Shown here in pieces: positions 1 to 11,039 of a DNA stretch of 64,000 bases. A program made the translations under genes and the position numbers. The stretch comes from Aradus depressus (Eukaryota > Arthropoda > Insecta > Hemiptera > Aradidae), in contig OY759215.1 of NCBI GenBank assembly GCA_963662175.1, positions 52,035,213 through 52,099,212 on the forward strand, written 5' to 3'. The notes beneath the pieces are model-generated. The model was given only the letters and a program-made list of their open reading frames with translations. It searched no databases and was not told the DNA's origin. Positions within the stretch are counted from its first letter, which is position 1; every line of letters begins with the position of its first letter.

Positions 1-430
1 TATAATTCTGAGAAGCCAACAAATTCTTCTAAATTTGCAAAAATGTTAATTTATCTAATCTAAAGGTATTTTTTATTTGGTTGACAGGGTAAATAAATAT
101 AATATAATTGAGACCAAAACATTGGGTTTATTTACACTTAACTACATCATAAAGATAAAAAAACATAAACTAAAAGTCTTTTCTTTGTGGCCACTCTCTA
201 TTGGGCATATATAATTTAATAAATACAAACTGTACCTTCTTTTGTAGCTCATTCACAATTATTGTCCTTCAATCTTCCATATCTTGCCATTCATTCATGG
301 AGAAAACTATATTCTTGCGGCAAGAAAATATCTTCTTTATTTACCTTATCTTCTTACAGAATTAAATTAAAAAACATTCCTCATACTTTGTATAGCTTGA
401 ATAATAAAACTCAATTCTCATTGTGAGAAT
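1..430. other. AT-rich sequence, nothing recognised
   Basis: No coding frame or family motif, apart from the single TTCTTGCGGCAAGAA palindrome at 312-326. Confidence 0.6.
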
Positions 431-546
431 CACCTACTGGTGCCTACTATACCCTACACTTACTGATATTCCCTATCACCTAGTGGTGTCTACTATACCC
501 TACACTTACTGATATTCCCTATCACCTAGTGGTGTCTACTATTCCC
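431..546 (+). repeat. 46-bp tandem repeat, about 2.5 copies
   Basis: Units start at 431, 477 and 523. The first two differ at two positions (CACCTACTGGTGCC against CACCTAGTGGTGTC). Confidence 0.95.
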
Positions 547-576
547 AATCACAGACACAAAATACAGAATAATACT

Positions 577-654
577 TTTTTGCCGCAAGAAGAAATTTGC
601 TTTGCCACAAGAACATTTTTTCTTGTCACAAGAATATTATTCTTGCCGCAAGAA
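577..654. repeat. Cluster of TTCTTGCCGCAAGAA palindromes
   Basis: Four related 15-bp near-palindromes in 78 bp (around 577, 598, 620 and 640), with a fifth at 312-326 (TTCTTGCGGCAAGAA). Function unknown. Confidence 0.6.
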
Positions 655-1104
655 TATATTTTTCTCTGTGTTATTATATACACTATACTCATGATGGCTA
701 CTTCATCTAAAAAAATTCAAGTCACAACTCTCCCACTCCACTATATGTGTCCATCCTCATGTCCATCACCACTCCTGTGAACCGTCCCGCTTCATGTCAG
801 TAATTCAACTGTGTTGTCTCTAACATCACCTGGTATGCCCGGCTTTTGTTCCGACCGTCTATTGTTCATTTTCACTTTTAATAAATGCGAATTTTTTTTT
901 ATAATCACTAATTAATTTACGTATCTTTAACAGCTGTTTTTATTTAAAAAAAATCAACATATCAGCTGTTTTCATAAAAAATTCAACATTTTGACGTTTC
1001 TTTTCTTTTAAAAAAATAATTAATTTATTTTAACAGTTTTTTAAATACCTATTCATAATGTAGGTATGTACTTTTTGTACATGACATGATATATATAAGT
1101 TATA

Positions 1105-1165
1105 AATTATTTTGATGTATCCAATTACCATGTTATGGTTTAACGGAAATAAATATAATTATTAC
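1105..1165 (+). repeat. LINE-like 3' terminal fragment
   Basis: TTACCATGTTATGGTTT followed by ACGGAAATAAATATAATTATTA matches 47393-47447. An AATAAA-containing end with an ATT-like tail is typical of LINE 3' termini. Confidence 0.4.
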
Positions 1166-2251
1166 GAACCCTTACTCTCTTGTCTAGTGGTATATGTTTT
1201 TGGAAGTACATACTCGTATTTTGATTCCAATGTATAGAATGATAGTGAAAGAGTTGGTCTGGAGAGATATGGAGAGACTCCAGGTATTGAACCTCTGTTA
1301 ATAACACTGTTTCCAATTACTGGCCGTTGACATGTACCAGTTGGACTCTTTTCTCCCCTGTTTGCTTACCATTATTTGATCCTGGGCCATTTGGTCTGCA
1401 CACGACCTTTATCCAATCTCAGAGGACAAAGAGGGGACAGCCTTCTGACAAGGATATGACAGCTCAGCACAAACACAATTTGTACCTCTCTCGTTTTTTT
1501 TATTTTTTTGGTTTCTAAGCTCTAAACTGACAAACAACAAAAAAAACAAAAAACCTTCTCTTTGTCCATGACCAATTTGATCTGGAGAGTGCTCTTTAGA
1601 CTTTGATAACAATTTACTAGTCAAATAACCTGCCTTATCAAAATTGGTAATAACATTTATCTATTAATTCACGAATTTTATTCAACCTCTTATTAGACAG
1701 ACGCAGATCCAAAGGAGGACAATAGCTGTTTGATTTTTAATTGCTTTAGGCATTTGAGACATATTTATTTTTTATAATCGGCAAAAAAAAAAAAAAGTAA
1801 ATTTGATGTCTATTATTATTAATATTTCAATTTGTTTTATGTTATTACTTTCTTATATATGTCTATAGTATGAAGCAGTATTGTTATCGTGCGAAAATTT
1901 GTGATAGAAATTTCAACGGATTTCACGTTTAACGGGACTGTGTGTGTGTATATGTGATTGAAAAGTTGAGAGTGCTCTACCGCAAAAACAATTGTAGCTA
2001 TGAACTTGAAATTTGCAATGAAGAAGTCACATGTTCTAACTTAGATCTGGTTAGATTTTCGCCGAAAGTCGAAAACTTAGTTCTTACCAAAAAATGTTTC
2101 TAATTAAATTTTCAATCGCTAGTGATAGGATAAATACGACCAATGTTTTCAGCTTCATAATTCTTTCAGTTTCATAATTCAAAATAATGTTTAAATAGAA
2201 TCGCGTAGTAACGAATTATTAAATATTATTTTTATTATTTACTTACTTTTC
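1166..2251. other. AT-rich sequence, nothing recognised
   Basis: Only short chance frames. The segment at 1860-2120 (TGTCTATAGTATGAAGCAGT, GAACTTGAAATTTGCAATGA) resembles 16350-16560 and 17150-17215, probably another old repeat. Confidence 0.5.
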
Positions 2252-2490
2252 GAGAGCGCCGGGAGCTCACTGGTAATGCGTGCTTGCTAACTGAGCTCAA
2301 GATAGTGGGTTTGAAGCGAAAAACCTTGAGGTACTCTTTAAAGACCCCTAACAGAATAATTCTAGGTAGGCGAAAATTCTGATTCCCACAGTAGACTCAT
2401 GCTCATGTCCACCAGAGTGACGAAAGACCTCTCGTGCAGTAGACAATATGACCTCGTAGTTAAAGCCCGGGCATGAGTCACAATAAATAA
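2252..2490 (+). mobile_element. SINE-A copy, internally deleted
   Basis: tRNA-like head (GAGAGCGCCGGGAGCTCAC) and the family's 3' part ending AAAGCCCGGGCATGAGTCAC. The stretch from box B to the central region is partly lost. Confidence 0.8.
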
Positions 2491-2744
2491 AAATAATTTA
2501 TAGTTTTTATGAAAAATTATAAAAATGAACAAAAAATAAAATATATGTGTGATGTGTCCATTACAGGACATTCTTATACCAACCAAACTTACAGATCACT
2601 CTCTCTCCCCCTCCCCCTACTCAATCATTTCATACTGGCATTACTGCGTATAACAAAGTCACTCTCAAAATTACACTGCACAATGAAACGAAAAAATACT
2701 GCTGACGTCAAATCATTACTTTCATATACTCAGTATTATACTTA

Positions 2745-2880
2745 TTAAGAAGATTCAGAAGTACCTGTATGAATCAACTATTCATTTTTAGCCAAAACGA
2801 TGGATTCGTTTTACTGGGTAACAAGAAATTATTTGAATAATTCTTGTTGGGGAAGTACATCGCCAGCGATTTATCGACGA
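2745..2880 (-). mobile_element. HINE-like element, left end
   Basis: Minus-strand left terminus. TGGGGAAGTACATCGCC is the complement of the GTACTTCCCC motif, with the GATTCAGAAGTACCTGTATG inner part. Confidence 0.65.
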
Positions 2881-3529
2881 TAATATCTTTTTAAAGGTAT
2901 TATTTTTATTTAATTTTACCTTATATAAGCTTATTACTATCATGGATTATATATATAATATAATATATATAATATCTCTCCCTTACTATAATATTTATAA
3001 CACATTTTATAAGGTTTTTCCCGGGAGAGGACCTGGGTATTGTTAGAAATATATTGATAAGATGTCATTATATAATTGAAAATGGCGCTCTCTGTAGGAA
3101 GACATTGATAACTATAATACAAGTTAATGTTAGTAGTTACTACTATAGAATACTAAATCAGACGAAGCTAATAGTATGTCCGTTGCAGTTCTCGAGAGCT
3201 ACATTGTTATTTTCTAACAACCGCTAGAGCGCTCTGCCTTGTCATTATACTTCTGTATCATTATAGTTAGCTTTTTTCTTTTATTAGATATCGAAAATTA
3301 TATGAGGGAATTAAGCAGACAAATTATAGATCTTAACAGCCTTATTATACCTATCTTCTCTGTTTCTTCACAAACGAGGCTTTAAATCTCCTCATTATCT
3401 GCTAAGGATATAGTTGGAAGTATATTCACCATGTATTCGTTGAAATACATAACAGTTCTATTCAGTATATTTTGACATATATATACTGATGTTACTTCCC
3501 AAGGTATACAAATGTAATGTAATTCTTAT

Positions 3530-3726
3530 ACTAAATTATGTGTCGATATATTAACGGCAATTATTAGGGTTTTCGAGTCAAGTTCCCACTTAATCCCTTC
3601 CTTCTCTTTGATCGATTTGGCTGAAAAGAATTTTTTTTTTTCATTCTTGAAATCAGGAGGTCTAGCAAACATGAAATTCTGTTGAAAACTCAATATCGAA
3701 TATATAATTTCCCCCATACTTTTTAG
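3530..3726 (+). mobile_element. HINE-like element, short internal-to-right fragment
   Basis: ATTATGTGTCGATATATTAA to a decayed right end (TATAATTTCCCCCATACTTT) with the shared CATGAAATTCTGTTGAAAAC segment. Confidence 0.6.
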
Positions 3727-4001
3727 CGGAGCAGGGAAATGATAACCATGAATTTCAGTGGACATCGAATGCTCAAAACGCTGTCGACTGGTCATTTTTT
3801 TATTTTGAGATGGTTGATAGAAAACATCGACAAACACAGATAATCGCCCGTCGGAGTATGAGGCGGTATTGTTCCTCAGTCCAAGAACCTGGTGTCTCGA
3901 TGGTGAATGCCAATTGGAGAAAAATAGTAGTGGGATCCATGTCAGTCTTCTGTTTAGTTTGGGAGTGAGTGGCTTGTTGCAGATATTCCGACTGTTTATT
4001 A

Positions 4002-5184
4002 CCCCATCAAGAATTAATTTCTCCAAAGCCAATCAACAATTTGGGATAAAACTCAATATTTGACTAACATAGTGGTTTCTGCATCCTCTTACTAACTTTA
4101 GTATCGATATATACATTACATCGGCAGTTATCAGGGTATTTACGTATTCCCCGTTTCTCTGATCCCACCCTCCCTTCGACACATTTCGCGGAAAATTATT
4201 ATGTGCCATCCTTATGAGGTTACATATGAAATTTACATATGAAATTTCATGACGGTGCAGTCATTACATCGGCAGTATTGGGATTTTTGAGATGATCGCT
4301 TCTCTGGTACTCCCTTCTGTTCGGCTGATTCCGCTGATAATTAATGGGTGTCATCCTTAAAGGGTTTGAATTTACATATGAAATTTCATGACGGTGCAGT
4401 CATTACATCGGCAGTATTTGGGATTTTTGAGATGATCGCTTCTCTGTTACTCCTTTCTGTTCGGCTGATTCCGCTGATAATCAATGGGTGTCATCCTTAA
4501 AAGGGTTTGAATTTACATATGAAATTTCATGACGGTGCAGTCATTACATCGGCAGTATTGGGATTTTTTAAATGATCGCTTCTCTGGTACTCCCTTCTGT
4601 TCGGCTGATTCCGCTGATAATCAATGGGTGTCATCCTTAAAAGGGTTTGAATTTACATATGAAATTTCATGACGGTGCAGTCATTACATCGGCAGTATTG
4701 GGATTTTTGAGATGATCGCTTCTCTGGTACTCCCTTCTGTTCGGCTGATTCCGCTGATAATCAATGGGTGTCATCCTTATAAGGGTTTGAATTTACATAT
4801 GAAATTTCATGACGGTGCAGTCATTACATCGGCAGTATTGGGATTTTTGAGATGATCGCTTCTCTGGTACTCCCTTCTGTTCGGCTGATTCCGCTGATAA
4901 TCAATGGGTGTCATCCTTATAAGGGTTTGAATTTACATATGAAATTTCCTGTTGTACATCGGCAGTCATGGTCGGTTATCGGCAGTCTGGATATAAAATT
5001 TCATGTCGATACATTCATTCTATGGGGAGTTATCGTGTACACAGACTCATATAGACAGACATCATTTTTGTTTTCATTTTTGGAACCAAGAGTTCTGAAA
5101 AGATGAAATTTCGATGATAACTCCGCATCGAATTGTTGACCGATTACATAACTTGTTGTGTAATTCGTATATTTGGGGAAGTAA
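4002..5184 (+). mobile_element. HINE-like element, long copy with expanded internal array
   Basis: The left end (CCCCATCAAGAATTAATTT) and right end (GACCGATTACATAACTT ... TTTGGGGAAGTA) are those of the family. Between them lie diverged units, then five near-identical units of about 140 bp (4251-4950). The length is about 1.18 kb against roughly 0.5-0.7 kb for other copies. No coding frame is convincing. Classification as Helitron/Helentron-related is inference from architecture: subterminal inverted ACTTCCCC motifs, a 3' hairpin and central tandem repeats. Confidence 0.65.
4251..4950 (+). repeat. Tandem array, five units of about 140 bp
   Basis: GACGGTGCAG recurs at 4251, 4390, 4531, 4671 and 4811 (periods 139, 141, 140, 140), with a degraded sixth start near 4951. 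Units differ by only a few bases, far less than from units in other element copies, so the array expanded recently. Confidence 0.95.
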
Positions 5185-5715
5185 AAAGACAGGGGATTTT
5201 CACACCGTTGTGAATGTTATGTATATTTTCCGTGTTTTCGAATTGCGTGAGTAGGTGCTTTACTGTAATGCGTGTGCGTGTAGTTCAACAGTAACTAAGA
5301 TGGCGGTGTCGGCGTATGTTCGCTGTCATTGTGCGAATGGAGGAGTCATGTCTGAGGTGTAAAAAGTGTACAATAAAAAAGATAAAATATAACCTTGTGG
5401 TATGCCTCCCATTATTGGTCATAACGAAGACACGTCTGACACGATTCACACTTAACGGACGGCTCAAAGTACTTTACAGCCTCTTGAACAGACGTTCGAA
5501 TTTGGACAGGACTGAAAAACAAAACCGCAACACTTATTTGCTCAAACCATTCTGGACATACGGTTTAAAAGCTTATGAATTAGCATAAACATGAAACATA
5601 AAACCTATTCGAATAACTAAACATTCTTCCTAGCTTTGAAAAAATGTAACTCATAAAGAAATCAAGTTATTAAATGCCTTTCTTTATTTTTTGAAAGCAA
5701 TAGGGTTAGTTATTG

Positions 5716-5938
5716 TGACTCATGCCCGGGCTTTAACTATGAGGTCATATTGCCATCTATCAGACAGCTCTGGTGGACATGTGTCCGACTCTACTATGGG
5801 AGTCCGACTCTACTATGGGAGTCCTTTTGCCTACCCAGGTTTATTCACCTAGGATAGGGGTTTTTGCACCTGACATCTCACAGGGACGGCGTGCTTAAGG
5901 TTTTTACCTCCCAATCGGCAGAGTTTCGAACCCGCATT
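5716..5938 (-). mobile_element. SINE-A copy, 5' truncated
   Basis: Minus-strand copy from the AAAGCCCGGGCATGAGTCAC end to the box B region (GGGTTCGAAACTC). A 20-bp segment containing CTACTATGGGAGTC is tandemly duplicated at about 5787-5822. Confidence 0.8.
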
Positions 5939-5994
5939 TTTTTCTCATTGTTAAAAAGTAAAAAAAATGTTTGAAAACAAAATTTTGTTTTCGC

Positions 5995-6110
5995 ACTCCC
6001 TCCAAAACCAATCGACAGTTTGGACTAAAAATCATTAGCAACATACAGAATTCTGAATCCTCATAATAAATGACGTGTTGAAACATTCATTATATCGGCA
6101 ATTATTAAAG
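5995..6110 (+). mobile_element. HINE-like element, left inner fragment
   Basis: CAAAACCAATCGACAGTTTG through ATTCATTATATCGGCAATTA. It ends at the SINE junction. Confidence 0.6.
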
Positions 6111-6111
6111 A

Positions 6112-7052
6112 GGTAGAAAAACCTTGAGCATGCCGTCCTTTGGAGGAAACTTTCGAGCCTGTACGTTATCAGATAATTAACTACCTCTAGGTAACTAAGT
6201 ATGGGTAGACAGAATCATGTCCACCAGAGTCAGAAAGAGCGTTCTTGTACTGGATGATATTACCTCATAGTTAACCCTCCTAATACCAGGTGGAGTCATT
6301 TCATCACCACGCGTGGAATTTTTGACAAAAAACACATAAAATGAAGACCAATACTCCGGAAGCTCAACGAGTTTTTTGTTCAATCTATCAGGAATCACAG
6401 GGTATAATTATTATAGGAGAAAAGTTTATCGTCGAATTTTCACGAAGCTAAATTGCTCCAAAAATGTGTTCGGGGTCGAAAGTGACCCCACCTGGTAGTT
6501 GATGTTACCAAAAATATGAAAATAGTAGACAAAGGTCTTGTTAAAAAAAATTCCGGGAATTAGTTTATATTGTGTTATGATTGCCAGTATGAAGCTCAGC
6601 TGGTTTGAATCTCAATATTAACTTTACTTTCCAATATTTTATATTTTTTCCTGGAATTTCTTTTTTTCAATCCCTTCCTGTCGTTATTTTATTTTTCGAC
6701 GTTCGTCTAGTAACTCAGTTCGCCTTGTATTTTCAAACAGTGCAGATCTATGTTGTTCTCAAAAAATAAAAGTAAAAAAATCAATTTTAAAAAATGAGCT
6801 AAAATTAGCAAGGGGCTAATCAGCTCTTTTAATTTTTTTTTTTAAGTTTAGACCAGTTTTTTGACTTTACCAATACTTTTTTTCTTTTCAGCATAGACCA
6901 AATGAAGGGTAACAATTATTTTTTGAGAAAATTCCAATATAAAATGGCGCTAGCAGTAAAAATAGCGTGGGGTCTTTAAAGACCCCACCTGGTACTTGAC
7001 GTTGTCTTTTTCACCTGGTATTAGGAGGATTAAAGCCCGGGCATGAGTCCCT
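6112..7052 (+). mobile_element. SINE-A copy split by a piggyBac MITE
   Basis: The 5' part is 6112-6274 and the 3' end is 7030-7052 (TTAAAGCCCGGGCATGAGTC). The MITE at 6275-7029 interrupts it. Confidence 0.75.
6275..7029. mobile_element. piggyBac-type MITE nested in a SINE
   Basis: TTAA flanks both sides (6271-6274 and 7030-7033). The inverted ends are CCTCCTAATACCAGGTG on the left and its complement on the right. TTAA duplication with short terminal inverted repeats is diagnostic of piggyBac-type transposition. The host SINE-A resumes exactly after the second TTAA (TTAAAGCCCGGGC). No transposase frame is present. Paired internal GGGTC...GACCCCACCTGG motifs lie near both ends. Confidence 0.85.
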
Positions 7053-7200
7053 ATAACTAACTATAATGAAGTGTTTAGGGTAAAACACGTCAGAAGGTTG
7101 GTGTGCCCCTGTTTTTCGTTTCCAATTAGAAGAGGTTCCACAAGGCTCTTCCTTTAGCACTTGACTATTTCCTCTCTCTCTTACTCTCTCCTCCTTTCCT

Positions 7201-7463
7201 CCCCCCCCCCCCCCCTCCTCCATCTCAGGGGAGGAGGTGGGGGGATGATTTGTGGGGGGCGGAAACCCCCCCATTGCCCCCGCCTTGTTTTTATAGGGCT
7301 ATAAATCGAGGAGGCAGTATGTCCTCCCACCCCCGCTCCCAGATATAATCAACACCCCCCAACCCTAGCCCAGCCGTCAAGATTTATGTGGACTTCTTAT
7401 TGTTATTGCACGTTTCCTGGAGCCGCCGAGGAGAGAGAGAGAGGGGGGGGGGGGGGGGGGGGG
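7201..7463. repeat. Poly-C and poly-G tracts
   Basis: C15 at 7201-7215 and G21 at 7443-7463, with purine/pyrimidine-biased flanks (GGGGAGGAGGTGGGGGG, GAGAGAGAGAGAG). Confidence 0.95.
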
Positions 7464-7591
7464 TAAGAAAAAAAAGCTTAATAACCGTCAGCTTCTGGGC
7501 CCCCCCCCAGCCAACTTATCGACAAATGTATGGAGCTTTTTTTGTTTCCTTTTTTTTTTATGACGCCCCCCCAAGCTCTATTTAAATAGCT

Positions 7592-7771
7592 GTGTAATGA
7601 AGATTTACTGTTTCTGTCAGCACTAATTCAACAGGACATATTTATTTACACCCATATATTTTTTTTTCCTACCCAATTTATTATCTTGTTAACAATTGTA
7701 TACAATTTAATATACACTGTTATATATGTAAAATATATTTTTATATTCATCATGGAAGTTAATCATCTCCC
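7592..7771 (+). repeat. Dispersed direct repeat, copy 1
   Basis: About 180 bp shared with 12744-12921. Both contain AGCACTAATTCAACA and end CATGGAAGTTAATCATCTCC. The class is unknown. Confidence 0.7.
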
Positions 7772-7949
7772 ACCCTTCATTTTGTTACTTCTCCAGCTAA
7801 AGGAAGTATTGAAGTTATGGATGTTGAGCTTTCACCAGAATTTAATGTTTTCCGCCTCATTCCAAAACTGAAAAAAAATTGTTGGTAAATCACCGGTAAT
7901 GTTATTAATTAATTATTATTAATTAATATTAATCAATTAAGTTTCGCTC

Positions 7950-8270
7950 TCCACCCTGACAAAAGGACTTCTGAATCCTCAAATGAAATTTTGTGTCAAT
8001 CTATTGATTACATCGGCAGTTATTATAGTATTTAAGTCAATGCCCTCTTCTCTGGTCTCCCCTTCCCTTGCGAAAAATTAATAGTTGCCATCTTATGAGG
8101 TTTAGAATTCAAATAAAAAATTCCATGTCGATACATCATCGTACTTTTTGATCGTACATCATCGATACATCGGCAGTTATTATAGTTTCTGCGTGCTTCC
8201 TTCCCTTTGGCCCATATGATTGAAAACAAAAGGTGTCATCCTATTTGGGTTTCTCTATATATGTGAGTCC
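7950..8270 (+). mobile_element. HINE-like element, internal units
   Basis: Two diverged internal units with ACATCGGCAGTTATTATAG at both. The terminal motifs are absent. Confidence 0.6.
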
Positions 8271-8677
8271 TCAAGAATCCAAACTCACAATATCCTAAAT
8301 TAACAAAATTGAGATGGCAGTGGTTATTTTTGCAATTTTTTGAGCTGAATTCAAATATGGCGTTGGTTAGAATTAAAAGTCATCATAACCTACCTAGGTT
8401 CAATGGGCCTAGGAGTTGAGGGTTGGAGTCAGAACTAACATTATCCTTACACTAAGCATAACCTTGCAAGCATTACCTGCTCAAAGAGGTTATCGTTTAT
8501 TTTTTTTATTTTGTGCTGTATTTTTTTGCAGTTTTTGTTTTAAATAAAATTTTATTATTACCTATGCTTTATGTAAAATTATGTATCAATTTTAATCATT
8601 TTTTAAAAATTATTTTAAGTTGTAATAATTGTAACAATAAATTTACATTGCATTTCAAAATGATGAATGGTTTTGAT

Positions 8678-9027
8678 GGTTGGTTTGGTTTGGTTTTATG
8701 ACTCATTCCCGGGCTTTAACAACGAGGTCATATCGCCTACTACCAGAGCGCTCTTTCGTCACTCTGGTGGACATGAGCTCGACTCTACTGTGGGAGTCCT
8801 AATTTTTGCCTACCCTAAATTTTTATTCATCTAGGGTAGGGGTCTTTAACGAGTACCTGACATCGTACAGGCTCGGGACCATCGCTTAACGTCCCATCCG
8901 AAGGACGGCGTGCTTAAGTTTATTTTACCTCCCAAATAAAATAAACTAAGGGCCTCGGTTGGGTTACGAACCCACGACCTTGAGCTCAGAAGTCAAGCAC
9001 GCATACCACTGAGCTACCGGCGCCCTC
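8678..9027 (-). mobile_element. Full-length SINE-A with 13-bp target duplication
   Basis: The reference copy. On the minus strand it starts GAGGGCGCCGGTAGCTCAG (box A), has box B around GTTCGTAACCC, and ends GAGTCATAAAACCAAACC. The target duplication GAATGGTTTTGAT flanks it exactly (8665-8677 and 9028-9040), proving retroposition as a unit of about 350 bp. Confidence 0.92.
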
Positions 9028-9334
9028 GAATGGTTTTGATTTATTTAAACATGTTTGAAAAAGTTGGGAACGAAACTAACATTATCCTATGTGATGGGAA
9101 TCAAAACTCACATTATCCAAACATTGGTATCAAAACTAACATTATCCAACATTTTACTGATTTTATTTTTATAACGCTATATAAAAATTCGTTTTTTTTT
9201 ATGTATTTCATTTTAAAGTGCTAACTAAAAAAAACCATTTGCAAGAACCGGCGAAGCAAATTGTAGTCGAGAGCGGTTTTTGGCAAATTCCCAAAATTTT
9301 GATTTTTGGATATTGTGAGTTTTGATTCTGGTGG

Positions 9335-9482
9335 ACTCATGTATACTCATATAAAATACACATTTTTTTTTTCCATCTTTGGAATCAACAGGACAAAAAA
9401 CATAAAATTCCTATTAAAACTCAACAATGAATTTGTGACCGATTACATAACTTCCCCTATACTTCCCATAGCTGAGGAAGTG
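9335..9482 (+). mobile_element. HINE-like element, right end
   Basis: Right terminus: GACCGATTACATAACTTCCC, then CTATACTTCCCATAGCTGAG and GAAGTG. Confidence 0.7.
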
Positions 9483-9780
9483 AAAATTATCGTGTAGATC
9501 TTCAAGAAATATTAAATGCATATCCAGATCCTCATAAGAAAGACAACTATTGGTGGCCGAACAAATCGGCCAAAGAGGGGGGACTGGGGGCCCAACACAA
9601 AAACTGTAACTAGGTGTGTGCAATGCATTCTGCTCTTTGCAAAAACTGAGTCAGTCTAAATTTATTGAATCATACTATTAATGTGGTCGGTTAACATACA
9701 AGTAGTGCATTTGAAATGGGGCATATGAACTGGTTTGTGATCACTGGATAGAACCGTAGGGTTTTCAAGTTTGCTCACTT

Positions 9781-10330
9781 TTACCGGAACTTTTTCTCGG
9801 TGTTTCGCTGAGCTGTGTTCAGACAGAAGAACCTGAAGCGTGGATCAGTCGCAAATCGTTTATCTTCGTATCGTAGTAAGTACTCCGCCCATTCACGAAA
9901 TGACACCTTTTCTTCACGAGAAAAGTCCAGAAAGTCTACTTTACCATCCGGAAAGAGATGAGGGAACGACATCGTAACGTATCCTTCTGTTGTGTACTCA
10001 TTGATTGGGTTATCAGCCTGAGTTGGTCAATTGATGGCGTCTTCAACAGTTGATTCCTGACGGTGTTGTGTTACAGTAGGAATGCCGGTTTCAGTAATTT
10101 GATCCTCCTCGAGGGTGTTGTTTTTAATGCCGCCGTCTTCAACGAATTGGAGATCATTTGAAACGTTACCATCTTCTGGAAGTTGCGATATGATGTTTGT
10201 GTCAATTTGAATGTGGTCAATTTGAAGCGGCGAACACGGAAATCTGCATGTCCACTTACTCCTTCACGTCTTACGAGAAGAACATCGACTGTAGTTGATG
10301 ACCGAGGGAGTACGCGGGACCGAGTCCGAT
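9781..10330 (-). pseudogene. Helitron Rep/helicase N-terminal fragment
   Basis: On the minus strand the residues NPINEYTTEGYVTMSFPHLF, then PDGKVDFLDF and FATDPRFRFFCLNTAQRN, match the region before the Rep motif of Helitron transposases (PINEF-T-GY, FP-LFP-G, RFRFF-xN). One in-frame TGA replaces the Trp in the expected N-W-P before TQADNP. A further frameshift precedes an upstream segment reading VLLVRREG and RVRRFKL. The C-terminal Rep and helicase domains are missing. Confidence 0.75.
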
Positions 10331-10382
10331 GGTAAACCGAAAAGGGCTTCGCCCGGATTTTTACATTTGAAATAGAAAAATT

Positions 10383-10565
10383 CTATTTTGCGCAAGAACT
10401 TTGTCTCTCAATTGATTTCATTGGGGATTTCGTTTTTCGTTGATTAAATTCGATTTCAGATTTTTTTAGTAGTAAACCATCATCACCGTGCCCACTACCA
10501 TCGTGGCAAATTTCAATGTGATCGGTAAAGGGGTTTAGGAGGAGTACGAGTACAACGAAATACAT
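10383..10565 (-). other. Unrecognised 60-residue frame upstream of the Helitron fragment
   Basis: Starts MYFVVLVLLLNPFTD, hydrophobic, then a charged part with IEICHDGSGHGDDG. It lies on the same strand as, and just before, the Helitron Rep remnant. No homology recognised. Confidence 0.18.
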
Positions 10566-10634
10566 GAGTCGCCTAAGAAAGAGCTTCGTAAACTCAGCTC
10601 AGTAACTTGGTTGTAATGAAAGAATCTATAAAAA

Positions 10635-10745
10635 ATGTAGTATGAGGATTCAGAATTATGTAAGTCAACTATAAATTTGTAGCCCAAACCGTGGATGAGT
10701 TTTGGTGGGAAGAGAGAAAAGTTAGTTGAATAGTTCCATGCACTT
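10635..10745 (-). mobile_element. HINE-like element, left inner fragment
   Basis: Minus-strand: TATGAGGATTCAGAATTATG through GAAAAGTTAGTTGAATAG. The terminal GGGGAAGTAC motif is lost. Confidence 0.55.
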
Positions 10746-11039
10746 TTTTCATTTTTGTAGCAAACTGCAGAGTTAGCTAAACATAGGAAACTCCTATGTT
10801 GAATCTATTGAAATACATTTAAACGTTTCTCGACCCTGAACAAAATTTATAGCTTAATGTAAAAAAATCAACGATTAAAAATAATTATTAGTATATGTGA
10901 ATGATAATAAAAAAATGAAAGAAATACTATTTACAGGAAATATAAGATTTGAGCAAAAAAAAAAAAATTGAAACGAGTTTAATATTTATAAGAACAAAAA
11001 AAGAAACTTGGCAACTGGTCAAGCTGAAATAAAAAAAAT

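Noticed and set aside
3526..4032. 168-residue minus-strand frame
   Set aside because: Both ends lie in HINE-like fragments read antisense. No domain or splice context.
8998..9027. tRNA genes suggested by box A/B motifs
   Set aside because: The tRNA-like heads continue into conserved SINE bodies and are flanked by target duplications. No intact cloverleaf was found outside them.
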